NCBI GenBank assembly: GCA_944386225.1
Contig: CALXAH010000005.1
Coordinates: forward strand, 86,198 to 150,197
Length of the DNA stretch: 64,000 nucleotides
DNA from: an uncultured Gemmiger sp.
GTDB lineage: Bacteria; Bacillota; Clostridia; Oscillospirales; Ruminococcaceae
Reading direction: 5' to 3'
This document shows, in pieces, positions 51,737 through 60,436 of this stretch. The position numbers and the translations under genes are program-made. Position 1 is the stretch's first letter. Each line of letters begins with the position of its first letter. Under the pieces are notes generated by a model that worked only from the letters and a program-made list of their open reading frames with translations, had not been told where the DNA came from and ran no database searches.

Positions 51737-53474
51737 TCTGTTCCTCTCCTTTCTTGTTCTGGGATTCGTAGGCTTCCCGGTAGATATCGCAGCTTTGCAG
51801 CAGCTGGGCATGGGTGCCCAGGCCCACAATGCGGCCCGCGTCCAGCACGATGATCTGATCCGCGTCCTGGATGGAGGACACACGCTGGGCAATGATGATC
51901 TTGGTGGTGTCGGGGATCTCCTGGGCAAAGGCGCGGCGGATGCGGGCGTCGGTCTCGGTATCCACGGCGCTGGTGGAGTCATCCAGAATCAGGATCTTAG
52001 GCTTTTTCAGCAGCGCGCGGGCAATGCACAGCCGCTGCTTCTGGCCGCCGGACACATTGGAACCGCCCTGCTCGATGTAGGTATCGTAGCCGTCGGGCAT
52101 CTGGCGGATGAACTCATCCGCGCAGGCCAGCTGGCAGGCATGCACCATCTGCTCATCAGTGGCGTGCTCATCGCCCCAGCGCAGGTTATCCTTGATACTG
52201 CCGGAAAACAGCACGTTCTTCTGCAGCACCATGGCTACCTGGTTGCGCAGGGTTTCCAGATCGTAGTCGCGCACGTCCACGCCGCCCACCTTGACACTAC
52301 CGCCGGTCACATCGTACAGGCGGGGAATCAGCTGCACAAGGCTGGACTTGGAAGAACCGGTGCCGCCCAGGATACCCACCGTCTGGCCGGAGGCAATATG
52401 CAGGTTCACGTGATCCAGCACAGACCGCTCGGACTTGCGGGCGTAGGAGAAGGTCACATCGTCAAAGTCGATGGAACCGTCCTTGACTGTCTCCACCGGG
52501 TTGGGGCCGTTTTTCAGGTCGCTCTCCTCGGTAAGGACTTCCACGATACGCTCGGCAGATGCCCGGGAGATAGTGATCATGACAAACACCATGGACAGGG
52601 CCATCAGGCTCATCAGGATCTGCATGGCGTAGTTGAACAGGCTCATAAGCAGGCCGGTGGTGAGCTCGGTGCCGCCGGACAGCACAATGATCCGCGCGCC
52701 CATCCAGCACAGCAGCAGGGTGCAGATGTACATGGCGGCCTGCATCAGCGGCATGTTGAAGGCCAGGGTCTTTTCCGCCCTGGAGAAGTCTTTATAGATG
52801 CTTTGGGAGATATCCTCGAACTTTTTGTTTTCAAAATCCTCCCGGGTAAAGGACTTGACCACCCGGATGCCCCGCAGATTTTCCTGTACCACCTGGTTCA
52901 GCTTGTCGTAGGTGCGGAACACCCGCTCGAAAACCGGATGGGTGCGGCGCATAATGATGTACAGACCGATGAACAGCAGCGGCGCGGCCCCCAGGAAGAT
53001 CAGGGACAGCTCCCGGTGAATGCTGAAGGAAACCAGCATCGCCACCACCAGCATGACCGGGCAGCGGATGGCCAGACGCACGATCATCTGGTAGGCCATC
53101 TGCACGTTGGTTACGTCGGTGGTCAGACGGGTTACAATGCTGGCCGTGGAGAACCGGTCAATGTTGGAGAAGGAAAAATCCTGCACGCGATAATACATAT
53201 CCTGGCGCAGGTTGCGGGCAAAGCCGCAGGCTGCCCGGGCGGCGTACCGGCCGCCCAGCGCGCCGAAAGCCAGCGCCAGCACCGCGCTGAGCAGCAGCAC
53301 CGCGCCGTATCCCAGCACCACGTTCATGTCCCCCTGATCGATGCCTTTGTCGATCAGGTCCGCCATGACGCGGGGGATCAGAATATCCAGCCCCACCTCC
53401 AGCACGGTAAAAAGTACCGCCAGCGCGGACACCTTTTTGTACTGTCGGATGGAGGCAGCAAGCTTTTTGATCAT
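51729..53474 (-). CDS. ABC exporter half-transporter with degenerate ATPase site
   Basis: The ATG at 53474 follows AAGGAGGA and gives 581 residues: six membrane helices (about 15-320) and an ATPase domain. Walker A reads GGTGSSKSS and the signature is NVSGGQKQRLCIARALL. Walker B ends in LILDDSTSAVD (Asp for Glu) and the switch region is IIAQRVSS (Gln for His). These changes mark the non-hydrolysing site of heterodimeric exporters. It probably exports drugs or peptides together with the next gene, under the MarR regulator. Confidence 0.92.
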   Translation of the reverse strand: MIKKLAASIRQYKKVSALAVLFTVLEVGLDILIPRVMADLIDKGIDQGDMNVVLGYGAVLLLSAVLALAFGALGGRYAARAACGFARNLRQDMYYRVQDFSFSNIDRFSTASIVTRLTTDVTNVQMAYQMIVRLAIRCPVMLVVAMLVSFSIHRELSLIFLGAAPLLFIGLYIIMRRTHPVFERVFRTYDKLNQVVQENLRGIRVVKSFTREDFENKKFEDISQSIYKDFSRAEKTLAFNMPLMQAAMYICTLLLCWMGARIIVLSGGTELTTGLLMSLFNYAMQILMSLMALSMVFVMITISRASAERIVEVLTEESDLKNGPNPVETVKDGSIDFDDVTFSYARKSERSVLDHVNLHIASGQTVGILGGTGSSKSSLVQLIPRLYDVTGGSVKVGGVDVRDYDLETLRNQVAMVLQKNVLFSGSIKDNLRWGDEHATDEQMVHACQLACADEFIRQMPDGYDTYIEQGGSNVSGGQKQRLCIARALLKKPKILILDDSTSAVDTETDARIRRAFAQEIPDTTKIIIAQRVSSIQDADQIIVLDAGRIVGLGTHAQLLQSCDIYREAYESQNKKGEEQNA

Positions 53475-53526
53475 ATGTCGAGTCCTCCTTTTCATACGAA
53501 CCGGCCTCGGCCGGGTTTTGCGGGTG

Positions 53527-53565
53527 AAACTGTTTCCTGAAGAAACAATGTTGTATATTCAACAA
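53527..53565 (-). promoter_or_regulatory. Operator-like palindromes upstream of the ABC exporter genes
   Basis: TGTTTC-5-GAAACA (53531-53547) lies inside a longer element whose minus strand reads ATTGTTTCTT...AAACAGTTT (53549-53527). A second palindrome, TGTTG-6-CAACA, lies at 53549-53564. The first element nearly repeats a sequence beside the marR promoter. Confidence 0.6.
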
Positions 53566-53601
53566 TCTACCGATGCCGACACGCCCCGCAGGGCAGGCCG
53601 G

Positions 53602-54033
53602 TCACTCTTTCAGGTTTTCCTGCAAACGCTGCAGAAAATCGAACAGCTGTTCCAGCTCTTCGGCGGAAAAGCCGTTGGCCAGCCGTGCTTCCATGCGAAC
53701 CATATTGGCGTCCGCCATTTCATGCACCGCCCGCCCCTGCTCAGTAAGCACCAGCTTTTTCAGCCGCGCATCCCCCGGCACCGGAAGCCGCTGGATCAAG
53801 CCCTTTTCTTCCATGAGCTTGACCACCTTGGATACGGTGGACCGGGTAACGGAGAAATGCTCTTCGATATCCTTTTGATACACATCGTGGTCCTCATTCC
53901 GGGCCAGATACTTCAGGATCCACCCGTTTCCTCCGGTAGCCTTGTGCAGCAGTTCACCGTCGGCCTGATTGTCCAGCTCCCGGCGGATCATGGTGGAAAT
54001 CCGGATCAGCTGAATACCGAGAATTTTTTCCAT
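53602..54033 (-). CDS. MarR-family transcriptional regulator
   Basis: The 143-residue protein has the MarR winged helix: DVYQKDIEEHFSVTRSTVSKVVKLMEEKGLIQRLPVPGDARLKKLVLTEQG (about residues 50-100), flanked by dimerisation helices. It lies upstream of the two ABC exporter genes on the same strand. Its own promoter is covered by a 28-bp palindrome. A near-copy of a second element occurs before the exporter genes. Repression of itself and the exporter is therefore likely. Confidence 0.92.
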   Translation of the reverse strand: MEKILGIQLIRISTMIRRELDNQADGELLHKATGGNGWILKYLARNEDHDVYQKDIEEHFSVTRSTVSKVVKLMEEKGLIQRLPVPGDARLKKLVLTEQGRAVHEMADANMVRMEARLANGFSAEELEQLFDFLQRLQENLKE

Positions 54034-54084
54034 CTGGTTGGCCTGCCTTCCTGTGCTTGCGCCGAAGCTTTGCTACGGCATAAG

Positions 54085-54145
54085 ATTGTTTCTTGTCAAA
54101 CAGTTTACTATAGAACAATTATAGCGAACGCGTTATAATTGTCAA
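54085..54145 (-). promoter_or_regulatory. Promoter and operator of marR
   Basis: On the minus strand TTGACA (54145-54140) and TATAAT (54123-54118), both perfect, are 16 bp apart. A palindrome with 12-bp arms ACAATTATAGCG/CGTTATAATTGT (one mismatch, 54115-54142) covers both boxes. Downstream, at 54085-54106 on the plus strand, is ATTGTTTCTT...AAACAGTTT, shared with the exporter operator. Confidence 0.82.
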
Positions 54146-54253
54146 CCACTTTTTCGCAATTTGTTTTGCCAGACAAATTCTTGCGCTTTCCACAGATTTA
54201 TTCTCTGTATTTTGGACAATCCGGTGTTTTTCTTTCGGGGACAAGTGAAGCAA

Positions 54254-54284
54254 CAAAAAGAGAGAGGGCCTTGCGACCCTCTCC
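54254..54284 (-). terminator. Terminator of glpK
   Basis: The stem GAGAGGG/CCCTCTC (54262-54268 with 54277-54283) is followed on the minus strand by TCTTTTTG. Confidence 0.75.
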
Positions 54285-54318
54285 CAGTTGTTTGCCGGCA
54301 AGCAGATATAGGCAATTA

Positions 54319-55809
54319 TCAATCCTCTGCCCAGTCTTTGGCACGCTGCACGGCTTTCTGCCAGCCGGCCTGCAGACGCTGCCGCTCCTCTTCGGGCATG
54401 GCAGGCTCATAGAGCTTATCCAGCGTCCACTGGGCACGGATGTCGTCCAGGCTGCTCCACACGCCGGTGGCAAGGCCGGCCAGATAGGCCGCCCCCAGAG
54501 CAGTAGTTTCCCGGATCATGGGCCGCCGGATGGTACGGCCCACAATGTTGGCCTGGAACTGCATCAGGAAATTATTGGCGGACGCACCACCGTCCACCCG
54601 CAGTTCCCGCAGGCGGATGCCGGTATCCTCCTCCATGGCACGCAGCACGTCGCCGGTCTGGTAGGCGATGGCTTCCAGGCTGGCCCGGATGATATGGTTG
54701 CGGCCCGCACCGCGGGTCAGGCCCAGGATCGCGCCCCGGGCATACATATCCCAATGGGGCGCACCCAATCCGGTAAAGGCGGGCACCACGTAAACCCCCG
54801 CGCTGTCGTTGACCTTTTTGGCAAAGTATTCGGTGTCGGAGGCTTCGGTGATCAGATGCAGCTCGTCCCGCAGCCACTGTACCACCGCACCGCCTACGAA
54901 AACGCTGCCTTCCAGCGCATACTGCACCTTGCCGTCAATCCCGATGGCAATGGTGGTGAGCAGCCCGTTTTTGCTCTGGTACATGGTGTCGCCGGTGTTC
55001 ATCAGCAGGAAGCAGCCGGTTCCGTAGGTATTCTTGGCCTCGCCGGGCTCAAAGCAGGTCTGGCCGAACAGGGCGGCCTGCTGATCGCCCGCAATACCCG
55101 CGATGGGCACTTCCACCCCCTGAATATTCACATAACCGTAGACCTGGCTGCAGCCCCGTACCGGCGGCAGCATATTCATCGGGATGTTCAGCCGGCGGCA
55201 GATGGTTTCGTCCCAGCAAAGGTCCCGGATGTTGTACAGCATGGTGCGGCTGGCGTTGGTGTAGTCGGTCACATGCACCGCGCCGCCGGTCAGTTTCCAG
55301 ATCAGCCAGGTATCCACCGTGCCGAACAGCAGCTGTCCCGCCTCGGCCTTTTCCCGGGCGCCGGGCACGTTGTCCAGAATCCACTGGATCTTGGTGCCGG
55401 AGAAGTAGGCGTCCACCAGCAGGCCGGTGCGCTCCTTGACATACTGGGTAAACGCCGCATCCGCCTTGAGTTCCTCACACAGCGCGGCGGTGCGCCGGCA
55501 CTGCCAGACGATCGCGTTGTATACCGGGCGGCCGGTCTCCTTGTCCCAGACAATGGCCGTTTCCCGCTGGTTGGTAATGCCGATACCGGCAATCTCCTCC
55601 GGCGCCACCCCGCTCTGGGCCAGCACCTCCATCAGCACGCCGTACTGGCTGGAGTAGATTTCCATCGGGTCATGCTCCACCCAGCCGGGGTGGGGGTAGT
55701 GCTGGGTGAACTCTTTCTGCGCCATCTGCACAATGTTCTGGTGTTCGTCGAACAGGATGCAGCGGCTGCTGGTGGTTCCCTGATCCAGGGCGATCACATA
55801 TTTTTTCAC
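54319..55809 (-). CDS. glpK: Glycerol kinase
   Basis: The GTG at 55809 follows AAAGGAGG and gives 496 residues. FGGY motifs are present: [15 protein letters not shown] at the N-terminus, [22 protein letters not shown] and [13 protein letters not shown]. The C-terminal signature is [21 protein letters not shown]. It makes sn-glycerol 3-phosphate from glycerol and ATP. It follows glpP by 65 bp. A TATAAT lies just before its ribosome binding site, but read-through from glpP is also likely. Confidence 0.97.
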   Translation of the reverse strand: MKKYVIALDQGTTSSRCILFDEHQNIVQMAQKEFTQHYPHPGWVEHDPMEIYSSQYGVLMEVLAQSGVAPEEIAGIGITNQRETAIVWDKETGRPVYNAIVWQCRRTAALCEELKADAAFTQYVKERTGLLVDAYFSGTKIQWILDNVPGAREKAEAGQLLFGTVDTWLIWKLTGGAVHVTDYTNASRTMLYNIRDLCWDETICRRLNIPMNMLPPVRGCSQVYGYVNIQGVEVPIAGIAGDQQAALFGQTCFEPGEAKNTYGTGCFLLMNTGDTMYQSKNGLLTTIAIGIDGKVQYALEGSVFVGGAVVQWLRDELHLITEASDTEYFAKKVNDSAGVYVVPAFTGLGAPHWDMYARGAILGLTRGAGRNHIIRASLEAIAYQTGDVLRAMEEDTGIRLRELRVDGGASANNFLMQFQANIVGRTIRRPMIRETTALGAAYLAGLATGVWSSLDDIRAQWTLDKLYEPAMPEEERQRLQAGWQKAVQRAKDWAED

Positions 55810-55874
55810 GGTGGAACGCCTCCTTTTATTATAGATGGCAAGGATATGCGCCGCGCCGGGCGCTGAATCAACAT

Positions 55875-56447
55875 TTACATAGCCCAGACCGCCGGGCAGG
55901 TGGTGGACACTGCCGCCGCTCCCGCCCGCATGGCGGCCATGACCTCCTCCTTGTACTTGATCAGCCCGCCGGCGATCACCGGCGTGGCGGTGGACTGGGT
56001 GATCTCCGCGATCACCCGGGGCATGATGCCGGGCAGAATCTCGATAAAATCCGGTTTGCCCACCCCCAGCTGGGCAGGCAGGTTGGACAGCGCCAGCGAA
56101 TCCAGAATAAAAGCCCGCTGCACCGTGAGCATCCCCAGATGCCGCGCCCGGCGCACCAGCGTGGGTTTGGTGGAAATGATACCGTCCGGCGCGCACATCC
56201 GCGCCAGGCCGTCCACCGCCACCTCCCGCTGGCTAAGACCATCCACAAGGTCGATATGCACGATGGCCAGTTTGCCGGCCGCGCGCACCCGGTTCACCAG
56301 ATCCGCCACGCTCAGCACAGTACCAAACAACAGAAAGATCACGCCGCATTCACTGGCAAGCGCCCCGTCCAGGCCGGCCTCATCCTTGACCGCCGCAATC
56401 ACCGGGCAGTCCAGCAGGCGCTGCTTTTTGGATTGGATTTTCTCCAC
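55875..56447 (-). CDS. glpP: Glycerol-3-phosphate-responsive antiterminator
   Basis: I chose the GTG at 56447 because CAGGGAG is spaced correctly before it; the product has 190 residues, as in Bacillus GlpP. The TIM-barrel-like pattern includes [45 protein letters not shown] and [17 protein letters not shown]. GlpP with glycerol 3-phosphate binds leader mRNAs and prevents termination. A terminator lies in its own leader, so it probably autoregulates and controls glpK and the dehydrogenase unit. Confidence 0.93.
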   Translation of the reverse strand: MEKIQSKKQRLLDCPVIAAVKDEAGLDGALASECGVIFLLFGTVLSVADLVNRVRAAGKLAIVHIDLVDGLSQREVAVDGLARMCAPDGIISTKPTLVRRARHLGMLTVQRAFILDSLALSNLPAQLGVGKPDFIEILPGIMPRVIAEITQSTATPVIAGGLIKYKEEVMAAMRAGAAAVSTTCPAVWAM

Positions 56448-56488
56448 GTTCCACACTCCCTGTCCAGCGAAAAAGATTGATAAAAAAT

Positions 56489-56531
56489 AAACAGTTGAAA
56501 AGAGCGGGGCGAACCGCAGCTCGCCCCGCTC
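56489..56531 (-). promoter_or_regulatory. Leader terminator (attenuator) of glpP-glpK
   Basis: Between the promoter and the glpP start, a perfect 11-bp stem GAGCGGGGCGA/TCGCCCCGCTC (56502-56512 with 56521-56531) is followed on the minus strand by TTTTCAACTGTTT. It is a likely target of GlpP antitermination. Confidence 0.7.
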
Positions 56532-56553
56532 CCACACTCTACCGGACAAGTGT

Positions 56554-56582
56554 ATTATGGCAGATTTTACACAAAAAGTAAA
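56554..56582 (-). promoter_or_regulatory. Promoter of glpP-glpK
   Basis: On the minus strand TTTACT (56582-56577) and CATAAT (56559-56554) are 17 bp apart. Confidence 0.65.
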
Positions 56583-56605
56583 GCACATGAACAAAAAACA
56601 GCTTT

Positions 56606-56614
56606 TTCGACAAA
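56606..56614 (-). promoter_or_regulatory. Exact Spo0A-box sequence upstream of glpP
   Basis: On the minus strand TTTGTCGAA, continuing into AAA, matches the Bacillus 0A box TTTGTCGAAnAA at every defined position. It lies 24 bp upstream of the glpP -35. Confidence 0.5.
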
Positions 56615-56660
56615 TAAGCGTGCCGCTTTTGCACGTGTTTCACAAATTTACTTTTACCTA

Positions 56661-56690
56661 TTGACGTAAAACTAGGCAAGATGGTAGTAT
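56661..56690 (+). promoter_or_regulatory. Promoter of the membrane hydrolase gene
   Basis: TTGACG (56661-56666) and TAGTAT (56685-56690) are 18 bp apart. The leader to the start codon at 56862 is about 165 bases. I recognise no riboswitch in it. Confidence 0.6.
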
Positions 56691-56861
56691 GGAGGCAGCA
56701 AAATGCTCCGGAGATGCGAAAGCGGGCGTGAAGGCAATCAGATGTGTGCCTTTGCGTCTTTTTCATGTTCGGTGCATAAAGATGCAGCCATGTCAGTGCG
56801 CAGGGCATGGCCGGTCTATCGGGATAGGAACGCAATTCACCACAAACACGGGAGGAGAAAC

Positions 56862-58763
56862 ATGAATAGTCGCAAAAAACGCACGGCGGTATTCTGGTTG
56901 TGTATTGCCCTGGTACTTTGCCTGATAAGTGCTGTCGGCGCCAGCTTTGTACAAAGCGGTTTTGGCTCGATTACAGTCAAGGAAATTTCTTGGGAGACAG
57001 AGTCCGGCGTAAAACTCAATGCCCTACTTCTGATTCCCGAAAATGCAACCGCTGAAAATCCGGCTCCCGCCATTGTATGCAGCCATGGCTGGTACAACAA
57101 CAAGGAGATGCAGGATCTGAACTATATCGAATATGCCCGCCGCGGCTTTGTTACCATGTCCATCAACATGTATGGTCACGGCGACTCAGACGATGTAGCG
57201 GAGAATACCTGGTGGAATCCCGAACACAACGCCAACGGTATGTACGACGCGGTGAAACTTCTGGCGGATCTGCCGTATGTAGATGCCAGCCGGATCGGCG
57301 TGACCGGCCATTCCAACGGTGCCCAGGCTTCCCGTGAAGCTGTATTCCTGGACAATGAGGCCGAAACCCAGCTGATTGCTGCTTGTCTGCTGGTTTCCAA
57401 TGACCCCATCTACACCGAAGAAAACACCATGATCGGTGGTACCGGCAAGCGCCGTATTTATGTGACGGCGGACGATACCTATTTCAACATGTTCGGCAGC
57501 CGTGATGCCGGTGTTGTAGCCTGTATGTACGATGAATTCATGCATGGCGCCGGGCTGGAAGACGGAAGCTATTCTTCCCCCCGCGACTATATTCACCAGG
57601 CAACGGCGCAGTCGTTCCTGTATTTCGGTACAGATCCCACCGGCCAGCCTGAGCGTTCCAGCTATACTTTGTATACCCAGGAAATTGACGGTCAGGAAGC
57701 CATCCGTGTAATCTATGATCCGGAAATCATCCATCCCTGGGCGCATTTCTCCAAGAGTGTAGTCGCTTCCAGCGTGGAATTCTTTGACGCTGCTCTTGAC
57801 GCTCCCATCAAACTGGATTCCGGTGATCAGATCTGGCAGATCAAAGCCGTGTTCAATCTTGTAGGTTTGGTCGGCTTCTTCATGTTCATTGTCAACTTTG
57901 CCATCGTTATGCTGCGCGCCCCCTTCTTTGCTTCTCTGAAGGCCAAGGATGACGCGGCCACGATGCTGCCCGCCCCTACCGGAGCCGGCAAAGGCTGGTT
58001 CTGGGGCGGCCTGGCTGCCGGTGCCGTGTTCGCATTCATTACCTATCCGACACTGTACCGGTGGTGCAACAGCAACCGGCCCGCCTTCTTCAACCAGCCT
58101 GCCACCTTCTATATTGCCGTTTGGACCCTGCTGTGCGGCTTGTTCACCATTCTGGTAATGGTTGTATCCTACCATGTATACAATAAGAAACATGGCCTGG
58201 ATCTGGCCGAGCGCGGTGTGAAGATGTCCCTTGCCCAGTTGGGCAAAACCGTTCTTCTGGCGCTTCTGGTCGTTGTTGCTGCTTATGGTCTGGTTTTCCT
58301 GGCCGACTACTTCTTCCAGGTTGACTTCCGCCTGTGGGTCGTTACCATCCGTGCCTTTGAAGCGGTCAAGTTGGGCGTTACCGCCAAATTCCTGCTGTTC
58401 TATCTGGTGTACTACGTGGCACTGTCCGTTTCGGTCAACAGCTTCAACTATTGCAAAATCGGCAAGCATGAATGGGTCAATACACTTATCCAGTGCTGTG
58501 CTGTAGCGCTGGCCCCCATCGTGATGTGCATTATCCAGTACGGTTACTTCTTTGCCACCGGATACCTCATTACCGAGGCTTATGATTTCGGCGGTCCGAT
58601 CATCGGCATCTGGCTGTTCCCGATCATTGTGTACATTCCGCTTGCCGCTCTTATTTCCCGCAAAATCTACAAAGCAACACAGAACCCCTATCTGGGCGGT
58701 CTGATCATGGGTACCATCGTAGCGGTTGCCTCCTGCACCAATACGCTGACCTACCTTATCTGA
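56862..58763 (+). CDS. Alpha/beta hydrolase fused to a polytopic membrane domain
   Basis: The ATG at 56862 follows GGAGGAG; the product has 633 residues. One N-terminal membrane segment (about 8-30) precedes an alpha/beta hydrolase domain (about 35-320). Its oxyanion part is VCSHGWYNNKEM, the nucleophile is in GVTGHSNGAQASRE (GHSNG), and a candidate catalytic His is in IIHPWAHFSKS. Eight further membrane helices fill residues 330-633. An esterase or lipase facing the outside is plausible. T-ending codons (GTT, GGT, CGT, CTT) are more frequent than in neighbours. It sits inside the glycerol locus. Confidence 0.85.
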   Translation: MNSRKKRTAVFWLCIALVLCLISAVGASFVQSGFGSITVKEISWETESGVKLNALLLIPENATAENPAPAIVCSHGWYNNKEMQDLNYIEYARRGFVTMSINMYGHGDSDDVAENTWWNPEHNANGMYDAVKLLADLPYVDASRIGVTGHSNGAQASREAVFLDNEAETQLIAACLLVSNDPIYTEENTMIGGTGKRRIYVTADDTYFNMFGSRDAGVVACMYDEFMHGAGLEDGSYSSPRDYIHQATAQSFLYFGTDPTGQPERSSYTLYTQEIDGQEAIRVIYDPEIIHPWAHFSKSVVASSVEFFDAALDAPIKLDSGDQIWQIKAVFNLVGLVGFFMFIVNFAIVMLRAPFFASLKAKDDAATMLPAPTGAGKGWFWGGLAAGAVFAFITYPTLYRWCNSNRPAFFNQPATFYIAVWTLLCGLFTILVMVVSYHVYNKKHGLDLAERGVKMSLAQLGKTVLLALLVVVAAYGLVFLADYFFQVDFRLWVVTIRAFEAVKLGVTAKFLLFYLVYYVALSVSVNSFNYCKIGKHEWVNTLIQCCAVALAPIVMCIIQYGYFFATGYLITEAYDFGGPIIGIWLFPIIVYIPLAALISRKIYKATQNPYLGGLIMGTIVAVASCTNTLTYLI

Positions 58764-58783
58764 TGCCTTTTGCATTCTGTCCC

Positions 58784-58815
58784 GGCGCGGCAGCCATTGG
58801 CTGCCGCGCCCCCTC
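58784..58815 (+). terminator. Probable terminator of the membrane hydrolase gene
   Basis: A perfect 12-bp stem GGCGCGGCAGCC/GGCTGCCGCGCC with a 3-base loop is followed only by CCCTCTT, so termination may be incomplete. Confidence 0.6.
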
Positions 58816-58844
58816 TTGCGGGATACCGGGAGAAGTGCTATAAT
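58816..58844 (+). promoter_or_regulatory. Promoter of the glycerol-3-phosphate dehydrogenase unit
   Basis: TTGCGG (58816-58821) and a perfect TATAAT (58839-58844) are 17 bp apart. Confidence 0.72.
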
Positions 58845-58883
58845 GAGAAAAAATCGTACAAAACAGATCGCTTGTTGAGTTTG

Positions 58884-58940
58884 AGAGCAAAGCGGACATT
58901 GCCCTTCAGGGCTTTGTTTTGCTTTGCTCTTTTTTATTTT
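58884..58940 (+). promoter_or_regulatory. Leader terminator (attenuator) of the dehydrogenase unit
   Basis: In the 140-base leader, AGAGCAAAGC (58884-58893) pairs perfectly with GCTTTGCTCT (58921-58930). TTTTTATTTTT follows at once. A textbook intrinsic terminator placed 48 bases before the start codon implies conditional read-through, probably by GlpP. Confidence 0.82.
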
Positions 58941-58987
58941 TACGATCCGTTCTGTGCCCGTTTGATACGAATTTGGGAGGTTACTGT

Positions 58988-60436
58988 ATGTATGACGTCA
59001 TCATCATCGGTTGCGGCGTGACAGGCGCGGCCACAGCCTACGAACTGGCCCGCTACAAGCTGCGGGTGGCCGTGCTGGAGGCAGCCAACGATATCGCCGC
59101 CGGCACCACCAAGGCCAACAGCGCCATTATTCACGCCGGCTACGATCCGGAACCGGGCACCCTGATGGCCCGGCTGAATGTGGAGGGCAACCGGCTTACC
59201 GGCGAGATCTGCGAAAAGCTGCATGTTCCCTTCAAGCGGATCGGGTCGCTGGTGGTGGCCTTCACCCCCGAACAGCTGCCCACCCTGCAGACTCTGTACG
59301 ACCGGGGCTGTCAGAACGGCGTGCCCGGGCTGCGGCTGCTGTCCGGCGAGGAAGCCCGCGCCATGGAACCGCAGCTGAGCGAGGAGGTCTGCGGTGCGCT
59401 GCTGGCGCCCAGCGCCGGGGTGATCGATCCCTGGGGTTTTGCCATTGCCATGGCCGAGACCGCGGTGCGCGGCGGGGTGGAACTGCACCGCAGCTGCCCG
59501 GTGACCGGGGTCACGGCAGTTCCCGGCGGGTTTGAGATTCAGACCCCGGAGGGCAAATTTGCCGCCCGGTTTGTGCTGAACGCCGCCGGTGTGGACGCCG
59601 ACCGGGTGCACAACCTGCTGGAGCCTACCGAATGGCACACCCTGCCCAGCCGGGGCGAATACTATCTGCTGGATAAGGCGGAAGGCAGCCGGGTAGGGCA
59701 TGTGGTATTCCAGTGCCCCGGGCCGGAGGGCAAGGGCGTTCTGGTGGCTCCCACAGTGCACGGAAACCTGATCTGCGGCCCCAATGCGGAGAACGTGGAG
59801 GATCGCCAGGATCTGGGCAACAGCGCCGCCGGCATGGCCGAGGTGCGCACCAAGGCGGCCCGCAGCGTGCCCGGGCTGGACTGGCGGCAGAACATCCGCA
59901 ACTTCGCGGGCCTGCGTGCCAACACCACCCGCAGCGACTTTATCATCGAAGAAAGCAAAACCTATCCCGGCTTCATTGACCTGGCCGGTATTAAAAGCCC
60001 GGGCCTGTCCAGCGCACCGGCGATTGCCAGACTGGCCGCGGACATGCTGCGCGACCGGGGGCTGGCCCTGGAGCCGAACCCGGATTTTGCGGACAGCCGG
60101 GAACACATCGTATTCAAGAATCTGAGCGCGGAGGAAAAGAACGCCCTTATTCAGAAGGATCCCCGCTACGGCCGGGTAGTCTGCCGGTGCGAGACCATCA
60201 CCGAGGGTGAAATTGTGGCCGCGCTGCACAGCCCGATCCCGCCCTACAGCATCAACGGCGTCAAGCGCCGCTGCAACGCGGGCATGGGCCGCTGCCAGGG
60301 CGGATTCTGCGGCCCCCGTGTACAGGAGATCATCGCCCGGGAACTGGGGCTGGATCAGGCCGACGTGCTGCTGGACCAGGCTGGCACCTATATCCTGACC
60401 GAAAAGACCAAGATGGGAGGAAAAGCCGATGTATGA
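58988..60436 (+). CDS. FAD-dependent glycerol-3-phosphate dehydrogenase (GlpA/LhgO-like) with BFD domain
   Basis: The ATG at 58988 gives 482 residues. The FAD Rossmann motif IIIGCGVTGAATAYELARY opens a DAO-type domain (1-375). A C-terminal [2Fe-2S] BFD-like domain carries CRCETITEGEI and CNAGMGRCQGGFC. In anaerobic Firmicutes such proteins form a module with an NAD(P)-type flavoprotein and a DUF1667 protein, next to glpK, and oxidise glycerol 3-phosphate. The next two genes complete this module here. Confidence 0.9.
   Translation: MYDVIIIGCGVTGAATAYELARYKLRVAVLEAANDIAAGTTKANSAIIHAGYDPEPGTLMARLNVEGNRLTGEICEKLHVPFKRIGSLVVAFTPEQLPTLQTLYDRGCQNGVPGLRLLSGEEARAMEPQLSEEVCGALLAPSAGVIDPWGFAIAMAETAVRGGVELHRSCPVTGVTAVPGGFEIQTPEGKFAARFVLNAAGVDADRVHNLLEPTEWHTLPSRGEYYLLDKAEGSRVGHVVFQCPGPEGKGVLVAPTVHGNLICGPNAENVEDRQDLGNSAAGMAEVRTKAARSVPGLDWRQNIRNFAGLRANTTRSDFIIEESKTYPGFIDLAGIKSPGLSSAPAIARLAADMLRDRGLALEPNPDFADSREHIVFKNLSAEEKNALIQKDPRYGRVVCRCETITEGEIVAALHSPIPPYSINGVKRRCNAGMGRCQGGFCGPRVQEIIARELGLDQADVLLDQAGTYILTEKTKMGGKADV

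Noticed and set aside
54119-54322. A 67-codon minus-strand frame between marR and glpK
   Set aside because: It spans the glpK terminator and the marR promoter and has no ribosome binding site.
56703-56861. Upstream in-frame ATG at 56703 with GGAGG, adding 53 residues to the membrane hydrolase
   Set aside because: The promoter -10 box ends at 56690, so the transcript would start at about 56697 and lack this ribosome binding site. The later ATG at 56862 has its own site and leads straight into the membrane anchor.
56691-56861. Riboswitch in the 165-base leader of the membrane hydrolase
   Set aside because: I could not match the leader to the conserved cores of known riboswitch classes, and no terminator or sequestering stem is evident.
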